NCBI GenBank assembly: GCA_031292215.1
Contig: JARLHO010000160.1
Location: 1-37,553, forward strand
Source: Syntrophobacteraceae bacterium
GTDB lineage: Bacteria > Desulfobacterota > Syntrophobacteria > Syntrophobacterales > Syntrophobacteraceae
Length of the DNA: 37,553 bases
Direction of reading: 5' to 3'
Below the pieces are notes generated by a model. That model did not search any database. It saw only the letters and a program-made list of their open reading frames with translations, and was not told where the DNA came from. Below, in pieces: positions 8,131 through 16,935 of the stretch. Numbering within the stretch: position 1 is the first letter of the stretch; each line of letters opens with the position of its first letter. Position numbers and translations under genes: made by a program.

Positions 8131-10085
8131 GTGGCTTTACCGGGACCGGCGCTAGGATTAATTACCGTTGGGACCTCTTCTGTTCCCTTTTCTTCCCTTA
8201 TGACCGGGGGGCTCGCAAGGTCGATTTCAATCGGGTGGCCAAAAGACTTGGGGTCGAATTCGGACGTTCTGCCCTTAAGAGAAGCCAGAAGCCCGGGGGC
8301 AAGTTCATCTATTATCGCATCGACATCTTTTTTGTCCAGCGTCTCGTGCTCGAGCAAAGAGTTGGCGATTTTTTCCAGGATCGCGTTGTGTTCGGAGAGA
8401 AGATCGCGGGCGCGCTGATAGTTCTCATCGACTATGCGCCTTACTTCCACATCGATGTCTAGTGCGGTCTGCTCGCTAAAATCTCTCTGGTGGCCAAGCT
8501 CTCGGCCCAGAAACGGCGCGTCTTCCCGCCTTCCGAAACTAACCGGCCCCATCTTTTCGCTCATTCCCCATTCGCACACCATGCGCCGCGCGATCTGGGT
8601 CGCCCGCTCGATGTCATTGGAGGCCCCGGTCGTATTCATGTCGAAGGAAATTTCCTCTGCGACGCGCCCCCCCATCAGGATGGTCACCTCGTCTAGCAGA
8701 TAGGCCTTGCTATAGTTGTGGCGGTCGTCCTGGGGCAACTGCTGGGTGAGTCCCAGGGCGCGTCCGCGCGGAATGATCGTTACCTTGTGCAACGGGTCCG
8801 CCCCCGGGAGCAGTCTTGCAACCAGGGCGTGTCCGGCTTCATGAAAGGCCGTCACCCGCTTTTCTTCCTCGCTTATGACCATGCTCTTTCTCTCAAGCCC
8901 CATCATGACCTTATCCTTGGCGTCTTCGAAATCCGACATCGCGATAAGATCCCTATTCTTTCGGGCTGCCAGAAGAGCGGCCTCATTGACCAGGTTTTCA
9001 AGATCTGCCCCCGAAAAACCGGGCGTACCCTTGGCCAGGGTCTGAACGTCCACATCGGGGGCGAGCGGCTTGGCGGTGCAGTGAACCTTGAGGATGCCCG
9101 CCCTGCCCCGTATATCGGGTATGGGGACCACGACCTGCCGGTCGAACCTTCCCGGCCGAAGCAGCGCCGGGTCCAAAACGTCAGGCCTGTTGGTCGCCGC
9201 GATAAGGATTACGCCATCGTTTGACTCAAAGCCGTCCATCTCGACAAGGAGCTGGTTAAGAGTCTGTTCGCGCTCGTCGTGCCCTCCGCCAAGGCCGGCC
9301 CCCCGATGCCTTCCCACCGCGTCGATTTCGTCAATGAAAATGATGCAGGGCGCATTCTTCTTGCCTTGAAGAAACAGGTCGCGCACCCTGGATGCGCCAA
9401 CGCCCACAAACATTTCGACAAAGTCCGAGCCGCTTATCGAAAAAAACGGAACCCCTGCCTCACCGGCTATGGCCTTGGCAAGAAGTGTCTTGCCGGTCCC
9501 GGGCGCCCCGACCAAAAGCACCCCCTTGGGGATTCTTCCCCCCAGCCGGGTGAACTTTTTGGGGTCGCGCAGAAACTCCACTATTTCCTGGAGCTCTTCT
9601 TTGGCCTCATCCACCCCCGCAACGTCATTAAAGAGCACCTTCCTCGAACTCTCGTTTAACAGACGCGCTTTGCTCTTGCCAAAGCTCATCGCCTTGCCGC
9701 CGCCAACCTGCATCTGACGCATGAAAAATATCCACACGCCAACGAGCAGCAACATAGGCAGCCAGCTCACAAGAATGTTCATGTACCAGGGAGATTCCTC
9801 CTCCGGTTTGGCCTGGATGTTGACGCCGTGGTCCCGCAACATCTTGATCATGTCGGAGTCGTGGGGAGCATAGGTCTTAAACGACGTGCCGTTGTTTAAA
9901 ACCCCCAGAACGTTACTGCCCTGGATGGTCACCTTGGCTACATTGCCCTTCTCCACCGAACTTATGAATTGGCTGTAAGTGGTCTCGGTGCTGGTTCTCT
10001 GGGTCTGGTGAAACATATTGAAAAGAAGAATCACCATCAAGCTGATGACCAGCCAGAGAGCCAGATTCTTATAAAATGGACTCAA
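8127..10085 (-). CDS. ftsH: ATP-dependent zinc metalloprotease FtsH
   Basis: A 652-residue membrane-anchored AAA+ protease that degrades misfolded membrane proteins and short-lived regulators. There are two N-terminal transmembrane segments (about 8-24 and 103-121) around a periplasmic domain. The AAA module follows: Walker A GAPGTGKT (193-200), Walker B IIFIDEID (248-255), and the second region of homology [19 protein letters not shown]. The zinc protease motif HEAGH is at 415-419. Length is normal for the family. The start codon is TTG at 10085, supported by AGGAGG 8 bases upstream. The gene stands after the sigma-54 activator gene but has its own 215-bp upstream region with nested inverted repeats, suggesting separate regulation. 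Confidence 0.97.
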   Translation of the reverse strand: MSPFYKNLALWLVISLMVILLFNMFHQTQRTSTETTYSQFISSVEKGNVAKVTIQGSNVLGVLNNGTSFKTYAPHDSDMIKMLRDHGVNIQAKPEEESPWYMNILVSWLPMLLLVGVWIFFMRQMQVGGGKAMSFGKSKARLLNESSRKVLFNDVAGVDEAKEELQEIVEFLRDPKKFTRLGGRIPKGVLLVGAPGTGKTLLAKAIAGEAGVPFFSISGSDFVEMFVGVGASRVRDLFLQGKKNAPCIIFIDEIDAVGRHRGAGLGGGHDEREQTLNQLLVEMDGFESNDGVILIAATNRPDVLDPALLRPGRFDRQVVVPIPDIRGRAGILKVHCTAKPLAPDVDVQTLAKGTPGFSGADLENLVNEAALLAARKNRDLIAMSDFEDAKDKVMMGLERKSMVISEEEKRVTAFHEAGHALVARLLPGADPLHKVTIIPRGRALGLTQQLPQDDRHNYSKAYLLDEVTILMGGRVAEEISFDMNTTGASNDIERATQIARRMVCEWGMSEKMGPVSFGRREDAPFLGRELGHQRDFSEQTALDIDVEVRRIVDENYQRARDLLSEHNAILEKIANSLLEHETLDKKDVDAIIDELAPGLLASLKGRTSEFDPKSFGHPIEIDLASPPVIREEKGTEEVPTVINPSAGPGKAT

Positions 10086-10161
10086 TTGGAAAGCCTCCTA
10101 AACGACAATTTCGAAGCGGCCCGCAGACGTGAAACCTCGCGTTTCCCGCGGCCGAAAAGAT

Positions 10162-10205
10162 TTATTGCGCGCCTTCGTGCAATAATCACCCCTTAGGCGA
10201 TTATT
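10162..10205. promoter_or_regulatory. Nested inverted repeats upstream of ftsH
   Basis: TTATTGC at 10162-10168 pairs with GCAATAA at 10179-10185, and AATAATC at 10181-10187 pairs with GATTATT at 10199-10205. The two palindromes share an arm, so only one can form at a time. They lie about 80-120 bases before the ftsH start. This could be an operator or alternative mRNA leader structure. It does not match the CIRCE consensus. Confidence 0.35.
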
Positions 10206-10250
10206 ACCCATATCGACTTGTAAGTCCAGCCACTCAAAACGGCAACCTCA

Positions 10251-10293
10251 AAAAGGGGCGGAAATTTTGCGCTTTCCCTTGAGAAAGCCGCCC
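10251..10293 (-). terminator. Rho-independent terminator of the sigma-54 activator gene
   Basis: Read on the minus strand, GGGCGG (10293-10288) and CCGCCCC (10261-10255) form a stem with an inner CTTTC/GGAAAG helix, followed by a CTTTTTG run at 10254-10250. It lies 8 bases past the stop codon of the regulator gene and separates it from ftsH. Confidence 0.55.
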
Positions 10294-10300
10294 TCGACAA

Positions 10301-11827
10301 TCAGGCCGGTTGCTTCATTCGAAATCTGCGTGGGTCTATCCCGTACTTTTCGACTTTGTACTGAATAATCCGTTTGGTCGTCCCGAGCAGTCGGGCCGCC
10401 TGGGATTGATTGCCGCGAACGTCTTTTAACGCATCGGTAATGAGATCGCGTTCAAATGCGCTGGTAAGAGCTTCGAGTTTTCCCCGGCTAACGCTCAGCG
10501 TGCCCTCGGGTTTCATCTGCAAAGTAGGCGGCAGATGCCAGGAATCGATTGCATTTCCCTGCGAGAGCAAGACCGCGCGCTCCATGCAGTTTTCAAGTTC
10601 GCGAACGTTTCCGGGCCAGTGATAGGACATCAACATGTCAATGGCGCTCGTAGAGATCCGCTTTATGTCCTTGCTGAACTCCTGGGCATACTTTAGGACA
10701 AAATAGTCGGCAAGCAACAGTATGTCCGGGCCCCGCTCGCGCAAGGGCGGAAGATATATGGGAAATACATTGAGCCTGTAAAAGAGGTCCTGCCGGAAGG
10801 CCCCATGGGAGATTTCCGATTCCAGGTCCTTGTTGGTTGCGGTTATAACCCGTACGTCCACCTTTACCATACGAGAGGAGCCAAGAGGTTGGAACTCGCG
10901 TTCCTGCAAAACGCGCAGAAGCTTTGCCTGGGCGATCGGCGAGAGCTCTCCCACTTCGTCTAGAAAAATACTGCCCCCCTGGGCCTCTTCGAATCGTCCA
11001 CGCCGTCGCGTTATCGCGCCGGTAAACGCCCCCTTTTCGTGGCCGAAAAGCTCGCTTTCCAAAAGCGTGTCAGGCATTGCCGCACAGTTTACCTGCACTA
11101 TCGGCCCGCTTGCCCTGCGGCTGTTTTCGTGAATCGCCTTGGCCACCAGTTCCTTGCCCGTGCCGGTTTCACCCGATATGAGCACGGTCGTGTTCGTATC
11201 GGCGACCTGGTCGATGAGGCGAAGGACCTCCTGGATTACCTTCGAGCGGCCGGTTATGTTTGTGGTAGGGCGCCTCGCCTCGGCTAGCATCCGCCGAAGG
11301 CGACCGTTTTCCTCCTCGACCGCGCGGAAATAGACCACCTTGCCAAGTAGTTCCGCAACCGCGCCAAGTATTGCCAACTCCTGGCCTATCTCCTCGACCT
11401 GGTGAGCAAGCTTGTCGGCCGATAAAATCCCGACGCAGCGTCCCTGGTAAAAAATCGGAACGCACAAAAAGGCCAGTTCGGCTCTGTTTAAAGATTTCCG
11501 TGCCCCCGTGCGGTCCAGGAAAAGCGTCTCCTTACCCAGGTTCGCTATTGCCATGGGACGGCCGGTTTGAGCCACTTTCCCCGTAATTCCTTCTCCGGGC
11601 CGGTAGCTGATTTGACCGCTTTCGAAATCGACCCCCCGCGCCACGTCCAGCCACGCCTCGCCCGTCTGCAAGTCCAGAACCGAGATCATCCCCCTCTCCA
11701 TCCCGAGGCGCGCACTGAGAACGTCAAGAGTCTCCTGCAACTGGTCTTTAAATTCCGTGGAGCGGGAAAGGACCCTGGCTATCTCATGCAACGCCCTTAG
11801 TTCGATCAGGGTAAAATTATCGGTCAT
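10301..11827 (-). CDS. NifA-like sigma-54-dependent transcriptional activator
   Basis: A 508-residue bacterial enhancer-binding protein. Residues 1-170 form a GAF sensor domain ([22 protein letters not shown] is typical of the NifA/Anf group). The central AAA+ domain carries Walker A GETGTGKE (219-226), the sigma-54 contact loop GAFTGA (266-271), Walker B GGSIFLDE (284-291) and an [15 protein letters not shown] block. The C-terminal Fis-type helix-turn-helix is [21 protein letters not shown]. The domain order matches NifA-like activators, but no nif genes are nearby. It is encoded directly after rtcB and archease in the same direction. In enterobacteria rtcBA is controlled by the sigma-54 activator RtcR, which has a different (CARF) sensor, so a local regulatory role is possible but not shown. 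Confidence 0.88.
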   Translation of the reverse strand: MTDNFTLIELRALHEIARVLSRSTEFKDQLQETLDVLSARLGMERGMISVLDLQTGEAWLDVARGVDFESGQISYRPGEGITGKVAQTGRPMAIANLGKETLFLDRTGARKSLNRAELAFLCVPIFYQGRCVGILSADKLAHQVEEIGQELAILGAVAELLGKVVYFRAVEEENGRLRRMLAEARRPTTNITGRSKVIQEVLRLIDQVADTNTTVLISGETGTGKELVAKAIHENSRRASGPIVQVNCAAMPDTLLESELFGHEKGAFTGAITRRRGRFEEAQGGSIFLDEVGELSPIAQAKLLRVLQEREFQPLGSSRMVKVDVRVITATNKDLESEISHGAFRQDLFYRLNVFPIYLPPLRERGPDILLLADYFVLKYAQEFSKDIKRISTSAIDMLMSYHWPGNVRELENCMERAVLLSQGNAIDSWHLPPTLQMKPEGTLSVSRGKLEALTSAFERDLITDALKDVRGNQSQAARLLGTTKRIIQYKVEKYGIDPRRFRMKQPA

Positions 11828-11939
11828 GCGTAACCTGCGTCAATGTTGTAATCGTATGTTTTGAGTGAGGAAAATCAGGAGATAACAAATGTGGACAAAA
11901 TTGTCATTAATTTATTGTAACAAAGGTTTGGAAAGTGGG

Positions 11940-12371
11940 CTAAATGTCGAGGATAACGAAGCACTCCCAGCCGCGCGCGGTCTGCTCCACGGTAAACCGG
12001 TGGAGGGTAACGGCCTTGACATCTACGATCGTCTCATGCCGGCCGGAATCGATTTGCTCGCCCCGCGCGCTGGCTTTGGCGCCATACTGAGCCTCATCGG
12101 ATGTAATGGTGAGGCTCTCGATTCGAAGCAGCAGTTGTTCGGCGTCCTTAAAAAAAATGATCTCCTGGAGCAGGTTGAAAAGCAGCATGTCCAGAGCCGG
12201 GGAACTGAGCGCGATCTGGCGCGCCTCCCTTGGCTCGATCGCCTCCAGCCTTTCCACCATTGCGCCCATCGTTGCTTCGGCGGCGGCGATAAACATCTCT
12301 TCAACCGTTTGTCCCACGGCTCTGAAAGCCACATCGGCTATCGCGATGTCATCGATATACTCAAAGGGCAT
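11940..12371 (-). CDS. Archease, RtcB cofactor
   Basis: A 143-residue archease. It begins FEYIDDIAIADVAFRAVGQTVEEMF, the family pattern of an early Asp-rich stretch followed by a helix, and ends VKAVTLHRFTVEQTARGWECFVILDI, the usual C-terminal strand with acidic final residues that binds metal. Archease accelerates guanylylation of RtcB and lets it make multiple turnovers. A CAGGAAGAG site precedes the ATG. It lies 78 bases downstream of rtcB, in line with the common rtcB-archease pairing. Normally the second residue block reads H-T/A-D; here DDIAIAD appears instead, so a His at that position is missing. Confidence 0.85.
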   Translation of the reverse strand: MPFEYIDDIAIADVAFRAVGQTVEEMFIAAAEATMGAMVERLEAIEPREARQIALSSPALDMLLFNLLQEIIFFKDAEQLLLRIESLTITSDEAQYGAKASARGEQIDSGRHETIVDVKAVTLHRFTVEQTARGWECFVILDI

Positions 12372-12449
12372 CCGCTCTTCCTGTTCGCAGGCTTAGTCCT
12401 GTCCGCATCGAACGAGAAGCGACGAGAGCCAAGCTTGGCGGTCCCCCGC

Positions 12450-13907
12450 CTATCCCTTGACGTTTCCCACCGGGACAAACCGCGCCACTATCTTGCTGAT
12501 GCCGGCGGCTTGGGTGGCCTGCACGACTTCATCGATATCCTTATACGCCGGTCCGGCCTCTTCGGCCAGACCAGACAGCGAGGCCGTTCGGACGTAAATT
12601 CCCCTTCGCTCCATATCGCGCTGGAGCGTTTTGCCGTGAAACATTTTTTTTGCCTTGTGGCGGCTCATGGTCCTGCCGCTGCCGTGGGCAGTGCTAAAAA
12701 ACGTCTGTTCTCCGGAATCTACGCCGGTAAGCAGATAAGACCCCGTCTCCATGCTCCCGCCGATAATTACCGGCTGGCCGGTTAGGCGATACAGCGCAGG
12801 AAGCCCCTCGGCGCCGGGCCCCAACGCTCTTGTCGCCCCTTTTCGATGGACCAGCAGCCGTTTTTGCCGTCCGCCAACATCGTGCATCTCAAGCCTTGCC
12901 GTGTTGTGGGCGACATCGCAGACCTGGTGCATCCCCAAATCCACCGGGTCCTTTCGCAACACCTCGGAGAATACCTCGCGGACCCTGTGCAAAATGACCT
13001 GCCGGTTTGCAAACGACATATTGATCGCACATTTCATGGCGGCAAAATAATCCTGCCCTTCGGGAGACAAAAAAGGAGCGCAGGCCAGTTCACGGTCCGG
13101 CGTCCTGATCCCGTATTTTGGCCCCATCACTTTTAGAAATGTCTGCAGATAGTCCGTTGCAACCTGGTGACCAAAACCTCTGCTCCCGCAGTGAAACATA
13201 ACGGCAACCTGGTCCGCGATGTTGATTCCTAAAGCTTTGGCCAGTGCGGGATCGAAGATGTTTTCACTGCGCGCCACCTGGATTTCGAGATAATGATTGC
13301 CCGAGCCCAGCGTTCCGATCTGTTTGTATCCTCGCTCGACTGCTTTCTGGCTGATTTTGGATGCGTCCGCTCCCCCGACCCGACCAAATTCTTCGGTTCG
13401 CTCAAGGTCTTCCGCCCAGCCATAACCTTTCTCAACGCACCACTGCGCTCCCTTTTCGACCATGGTGCGAAACTCATCCTGGGAAACCTTCACAAATCCG
13501 CTGCAGCCAATCCCGGCGGGCACCCGCTCGAAAAGCCGGTCGACTAGACGTCTCAAATGCTCCCTTATTTCATCATAGGTGAGGCTGGTAAGAACCAGCC
13601 GCATCCCGCAGTTTACGTCAAACCCGATGCCGCCCGGGGAAATGACCCCCGACCGCTCGTCCATCGCCGCCACTCCTCCTATGGGAAAACCGTATCCCCA
13701 GTGACCGTCAGGCATGCAGAGAGCATATTTTTCAATACCGGGCAACGTGGCGACATTTGTCGTCTGCTCAAGGACTCCTTCGTCCATCTCCGTCACCAGC
13801 TTTTCGGTTCCATAGATGCGGGCTGGAACACGCATTCCTTCCTTGTAGTCCGCCGGAACCTCCCAAACAGTGTCCGATATTTTTTTCAGCTTCGATATTA
13901 TCGCCAT
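12450..13907 (-). CDS. rtcB: RNA-splicing ligase RtcB
   Basis: A 485-residue GTP- and Mn-dependent RNA ligase joining 2',3'-cyclic phosphate (or 3'-phosphate) ends to 5'-OH ends in RNA repair or tRNA ligation. Family signatures are present: MPDGHWGYGFPIGGVAA (65-81), GGIGFDVNCGMR with metal ligands Asp97 and Cys100, GTLGSGNHYLE, FHCGSRGFGHQV with metal-binding His, and TAHGSGRTMSR containing the His that becomes guanylylated. The protein is full length. AAGGTTAAGG precedes the ATG. The archease gene follows directly and a sigma-54 activator gene after that, suggesting a stress-inducible repair operon. Confidence 0.97.
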   Translation of the reverse strand: MAIISKLKKISDTVWEVPADYKEGMRVPARIYGTEKLVTEMDEGVLEQTTNVATLPGIEKYALCMPDGHWGYGFPIGGVAAMDERSGVISPGGIGFDVNCGMRLVLTSLTYDEIREHLRRLVDRLFERVPAGIGCSGFVKVSQDEFRTMVEKGAQWCVEKGYGWAEDLERTEEFGRVGGADASKISQKAVERGYKQIGTLGSGNHYLEIQVARSENIFDPALAKALGINIADQVAVMFHCGSRGFGHQVATDYLQTFLKVMGPKYGIRTPDRELACAPFLSPEGQDYFAAMKCAINMSFANRQVILHRVREVFSEVLRKDPVDLGMHQVCDVAHNTARLEMHDVGGRQKRLLVHRKGATRALGPGAEGLPALYRLTGQPVIIGGSMETGSYLLTGVDSGEQTFFSTAHGSGRTMSRHKAKKMFHGKTLQRDMERRGIYVRTASLSGLAEEAGPAYKDIDEVVQATQAAGISKIVARFVPVGNVKG

Positions 13908-14360
13908 AAACCTTAACCTTTACAGGGGCTTCAACCGATAGGTTGCTATAGTAATCTATGTTCGGGAAAACAATTGTCCATAGAGTATCTGCCGCCGGTG
14001 ACGCGGCGCGAAGCAGGCCTCGGGGCGGCGCTTCCCCAATGCTTATTGGAGAATTAAAATGTGCGACTGTATCTTTTACCCGGTGGCTAAAGAATCTTGC
14101 CGATCGCAGCGACGAAGTCATGTTGAGGTAACAATTCGTAATGCCCAGTTTTTTACCGGGCTTAAGGTAACGTGAGTACCTGTTTTCTCCACAGCAATTT
14201 ACCCCTTGATTTTTCTATAGTTATTACCATATTGGTATCGACGAATGGCAGGAATATGATAGTATGTGCTCGCATGTCGTATTCGGCTGTGACCGAGAAA
14301 AGGCGTTATCTCTTTGAGAAAGATTATCCACCAATCCGACTGGAATGAGGAAAAACGCTG
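13908..14360. other. Divergent intergenic region between rtcB and the PEP-CTERM locus
   Basis: No gene is seen. It must hold the rtcB promoter (reverse strand; TTGTTT-17-TATAGC at about 13941-13970 is a weak candidate, and no convincing GG-N10-GC sigma-54 element was found) and forward transcription signals for the following locus. Confidence 0.4.
14232..14260 (+). promoter_or_regulatory. Candidate sigma-70 promoter ahead of the PEP-CTERM locus
   Basis: TTGGTA (14232-14237), a 17-base spacer and TATGAT (14255-14260). Good spacing and fair match to consensus. It points toward the PEP-CTERM gene. Found by eye only. Confidence 0.35.
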
Positions 14361-14495
14361 ATGCGAGATGGAGTAAGTGTACCAGAGGTGGAAAGCCTTT
14401 TAAAAGAATTTACGAGCCTGCCGGCCAAAGTGTTTGAGGTGTTCGACTGGATGTCCCGGGAAGTGGTGGGGAATTTCCCCCCGGGGATGATGTGA
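14361..14495 (+). pseudogene. Possible N-terminal remnant of an IS256-type transposase
   Basis: A 44-codon reading frame with AGGAAAA upstream of ATG. The product begins MRDGVSVPEVESLLKEF and continues with LPAKVFEVFDWMSREVVGNF. This resembles the N-terminus of some IS256-family (Mutator-like) transposases, in which a VSVPEV start and a helix with REAVG/KETVG precede the EAELTxFLG block. Here translation ends at TGA (14493) exactly where that block should start, and no later transposase motif is visible in any frame. Alternatively it is a genuine 44-residue peptide. The remnant interpretation is from memory of the family and is not certain. Confidence 0.4.
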
Positions 14496-14641
14496 AGGCG
14501 CAGGAGCTGGGGTGGTTTCCGGGGGGGGCGACAATAATGCACCCTCTCCGGGATCAGCTAGAGCCATCGGCATTTGAGGCAAGTCGACTGACGCTGCCGG
14601 GGTTAGCTCAATAGCCATTACTGATGGTGTTGGAGTCTAAG

Positions 14642-15592
14642 ATGATGCGTGCATCCTTTTTTTTGGTTCTCATTTTGATCCTCGGATCAGCAGGTAATGG
14701 TTTCGCCGTGCCGCTTGAATCAATGCCTGGCCCGGCAGTGCAAGGCAATGATTCGCCAACTGTAACTTCAGCCATCGCGACCTCTTCTCCGGTACTGGCG
14801 ACTACTTCTCCAGCGGTTTCCTCCTCAAGTGTTCCGGCCGGCGATCCTCTTGTCGGAGCCGGGGGGGCGGATAGCGGGGCGCCCAAAATTCCGAAGTTTC
14901 CGGTTGAGATGTTCGTCCGGCGGGGAACAAGCAGCCGGTTTGAGCTGTTCTTTCTCAATGTGAAATACGGCTATGACCTTCAGGATTTCCAGTTCTATAA
15001 GGCCTGGTGCCTGGATAAGGGCGCGCCGCTGCCCGGTGGCACGGTTCACAATGTGAGGCTCTATAATAGCTCGGATCCCAACATGCCCCCGAGTTTTAAG
15101 CGTCTGCAATGGCGCCAGATCAATTACGTGATCAATCATAAGGTGGGGTCCAAGGAGGATGTCCAGGAGGCGATCTGGCATCTGTCTAAGGACCGCGGAC
15201 ACGGGAAAATGAGCGCAAAAGCGGTTCGCATGATACACGAGGCGAGCCTCAAGGGGAAGGATTACAACCCGGCCGCAGGCGATTTGGTTGCCATTCTCTG
15301 TCAGTCGGTCGGAAACCAGCAGCCGGTTTTTATCGAATATAAACTTCCGCAAAGAAGACCCGCAGCGGTAAAAGCGGCTATTTTCCCCGCGCCGCTGCCG
15401 GCATCGGTCGGAGGTTTTGCAAGCAGGTTGTTTATCCCGCCTTTTTTCTTCTGGCCCGGAGGTGGTGGTGGATCCTCTGTTCCCCACACTCCCGTGCCGG
15501 AGCCGTCAAGCCTGCTTTTGTTGGCTGCGGGGATGATCTGCCTTCTACTGCTGTCGCGGAAAGTGGAAAAACGGCTTCAATGCCGCCCGTAG
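14642..15592 (+). CDS. PEP-CTERM sorting-domain surface protein
   Basis: A 316-residue secreted protein. It has an N-terminal signal peptide (MRASFF followed by LVLILILGSAG), a Ser/Thr/Pro-rich linker (about 30-75), a folded middle domain (about 85-250), a Gly-rich turn, and a C-terminal PEP-CTERM tripartite tail: VPEPSS, a hydrophobic stretch LLLLAAGMICLLLL, then SRKVEKR. Such tails are cleaved by exosortase and are linked to exopolysaccharide biofilm systems. The middle domain has YKAWCLDKG and, later, DVQEAIWHL; a Cys followed by a hydrophobic-Gln-x-x-hydrophobic-Trp motif recalls Cys-Gln thioester adhesin domains, an inference only. The start at 14642 has GGAG 6 bases upstream. Polysaccharide export genes follow, but no exosortase gene is in the window. 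Confidence 0.82.
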   Translation: MMRASFFLVLILILGSAGNGFAVPLESMPGPAVQGNDSPTVTSAIATSSPVLATTSPAVSSSSVPAGDPLVGAGGADSGAPKIPKFPVEMFVRRGTSSRFELFFLNVKYGYDLQDFQFYKAWCLDKGAPLPGGTVHNVRLYNSSDPNMPPSFKRLQWRQINYVINHKVGSKEDVQEAIWHLSKDRGHGKMSAKAVRMIHEASLKGKDYNPAAGDLVAILCQSVGNQQPVFIEYKLPQRRPAAVKAAIFPAPLPASVGGFASRLFIPPFFFWPGGGGGSSVPHTPVPEPSSLLLLAAGMICLLLLSRKVEKRLQCRP

Positions 15593-15660
15593 CATGATCG
15601 TACCCCCGGGGTGCGGGTCTCGAAGATTTTGCCAGGCTAAGAGATGGGATGGGTTGTAGA

Positions 15661-16158
15661 ATGAAGATCAAAAAGCTTGGAATAATAGTATTGATCGGAT
15701 ACTGCGCGGCCGCTGCCGGATGCATATCTTTTCCGAAAAGTTATAGCACCGATCAACGTCCGATATCTCCGAAGCTGGGCGGCTCCGTCACCGACTTTTA
15801 CCAGGTCATCGATACGTTGCAGCCCGACTTGCGTTGGAAGGACACCAAATCGCAAGGGCAAACCTACGATGTCGCAGTATGGCAGTCCCAGTCGAAGACG
15901 CCGGATAAATCCATCGTCGGAACACCGTTTGAGCCCAGAGAGTGGGGAAAACAGGTATACTACGTCCAAGGAATAAGTGCGAATTACTTCCGAATTGATA
16001 AACCGTTACAGCCTAACACGTGCTATCATTGGTCGGTTAGAATCCGCACGGGGGGCGATGTGTCCGAATGGGCCACCTTTAGCCAGGCCGCCCTTAGCCC
16101 GATTGGTTTGGGATACGCATACCGTCTTCCGTATGGATTCATTACGCCTCGAAATTAG
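15661..16158 (+). CDS. Putative lipoprotein with fibronectin-III-like fold
   Basis: A 165-residue protein. The N-terminus MKIKKLGIIVLIG ends in a lipobox (AAAGC), so the Cys is probably lipidated and the protein membrane-anchored. The mature part reads like a single fibronectin type III domain: LRW near the start, YDVAVW, YFRIDKPLQPNTCYHWSVRI (the L-x-P-x-T-x-Y-x-W pattern of strand E/F), and SEWATFS. The function is not known. It lies between the PEP-CTERM gene and the Wza-like gene in the same direction, suggesting a structural or accessory role in polysaccharide export or surface attachment. An in-frame ATG at 15649 would add four residues; neither start has a strong ribosome site. Confidence 0.65.
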   Translation: MKIKKLGIIVLIGYCAAAAGCISFPKSYSTDQRPISPKLGGSVTDFYQVIDTLQPDLRWKDTKSQGQTYDVAVWQSQSKTPDKSIVGTPFEPREWGKQVYYVQGISANYFRIDKPLQPNTCYHWSVRIRTGGDVSEWATFSQAALSPIGLGYAYRLPYGFITPRN

Positions 16159-16220
16159 TTCCAGTATTCGGCATGAGGTAGCGGAATAATCGAAACTTTG
16201 CTGCAAACCGGCGAGGGAAA

Positions 16221-16925
16221 ATGAAAAAAAGAGCTCTCATTTTAATTGTCGTTTTGTTGGGTCTCTACGGCTGCGGTTCTTACAGCAAGACCGCCGTAAA
16301 AGTCGGCACCCCCGGTACGGTCGCGCCTCCTTCGCCCCAGGCGTACCAGATCACCATCGGTGACAAGCTGAGTGTGAAACTATTTTATAATCCCGATCTG
16401 AACCAGGATGTGACGGTGCAGCCAGACGGATCGATCTCCCTTTTGCTGGTGCATGAAGTAAAGGTCGTGGGACTTACCAGCGAGGAGTTGAGAAAGCTTC
16501 TTACCCAGGACTACGGTAAATATCTCCAGCAGCCCGAACTCTCCGTAGTGGTGGTCCAGGCTGTCGGGAACAGGTTTTTTGTGGGCGGGGAGGTCGCAAA
16601 ACCCGCGATGGAGCTGCTAACCGGCCCCACAACCGTCTTGCAGGCCATTGATATGGCAGGCGGGTTTTTGCCAACCGCTCGGCTCGACGAAGTGATTGTT
16701 CTCCGGCGAGGCCCGGATAATAAACCCTTTCAAATTACTTTGAATGCCGAAAAAGCAATGAAGGGCGTTGATTTGTCCCAGGATATCTATTTGAAGCCCT
16801 ACGATATGGTTGTTGTACCCAGAAGCAATATCGCAAACGTAGACCTCTGGGTCGACCAGTATCTCGGCCGTACGATAGGCTCTCTTGGCGGCGACTTCTC
16901 ATTTTATTATTACTTTACTCATTAA
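16221..16925 (+). CDS. Polysaccharide export outer-membrane lipoprotein (Wza/GumB-like)
   Basis: A 234-residue lipoprotein of the polysaccharide biosynthesis/export family. A signal sequence MKKRALILIVVLLGL leads to the lipobox LYGC. The Poly_export domain follows: YQITIGDKLSVKLFYNPDLNQ, VTVQPDGSISLLLVHEVKVVGLT, then SLBB-type sequence FFVGGEVAKPAMELLTGPTTVLQAI with DEVIVLRR. It is shorter than E. coli Wza (about 380 residues) and has one clear SLBB unit, similar to the short GumB/EpsA-type exporters. It would form the outer-membrane exit for polysaccharide. It is followed within 10 bases by the Wzc/Wzz-like gene, and the two are almost certainly co-transcribed. Confidence 0.88.
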   Translation: MKKRALILIVVLLGLYGCGSYSKTAVKVGTPGTVAPPSPQAYQITIGDKLSVKLFYNPDLNQDVTVQPDGSISLLLVHEVKVVGLTSEELRKLLTQDYGKYLQQPELSVVVVQAVGNRFFVGGEVAKPAMELLTGPTTVLQAIDMAGGFLPTARLDEVIVLRRGPDNKPFQITLNAEKAMKGVDLSQDIYLKPYDMVVVPRSNIANVDLWVDQYLGRTIGSLGGDFSFYYYFTH

Positions 16926-16935
16926 AGAGATCAAA

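Noticed and set aside
8001-13916. Many long forward frames opposite ftsH, the activator, archease and rtcB
   Set aside because: They are mirror frames of high-GC coding genes; the reverse-strand proteins have complete family motifs.
14825-15487. Reverse 220-codon frame opposite the PEP-CTERM gene
   Set aside because: The forward frame has a signal peptide, ribosome site and PEP-CTERM tail; the reverse frame has none.
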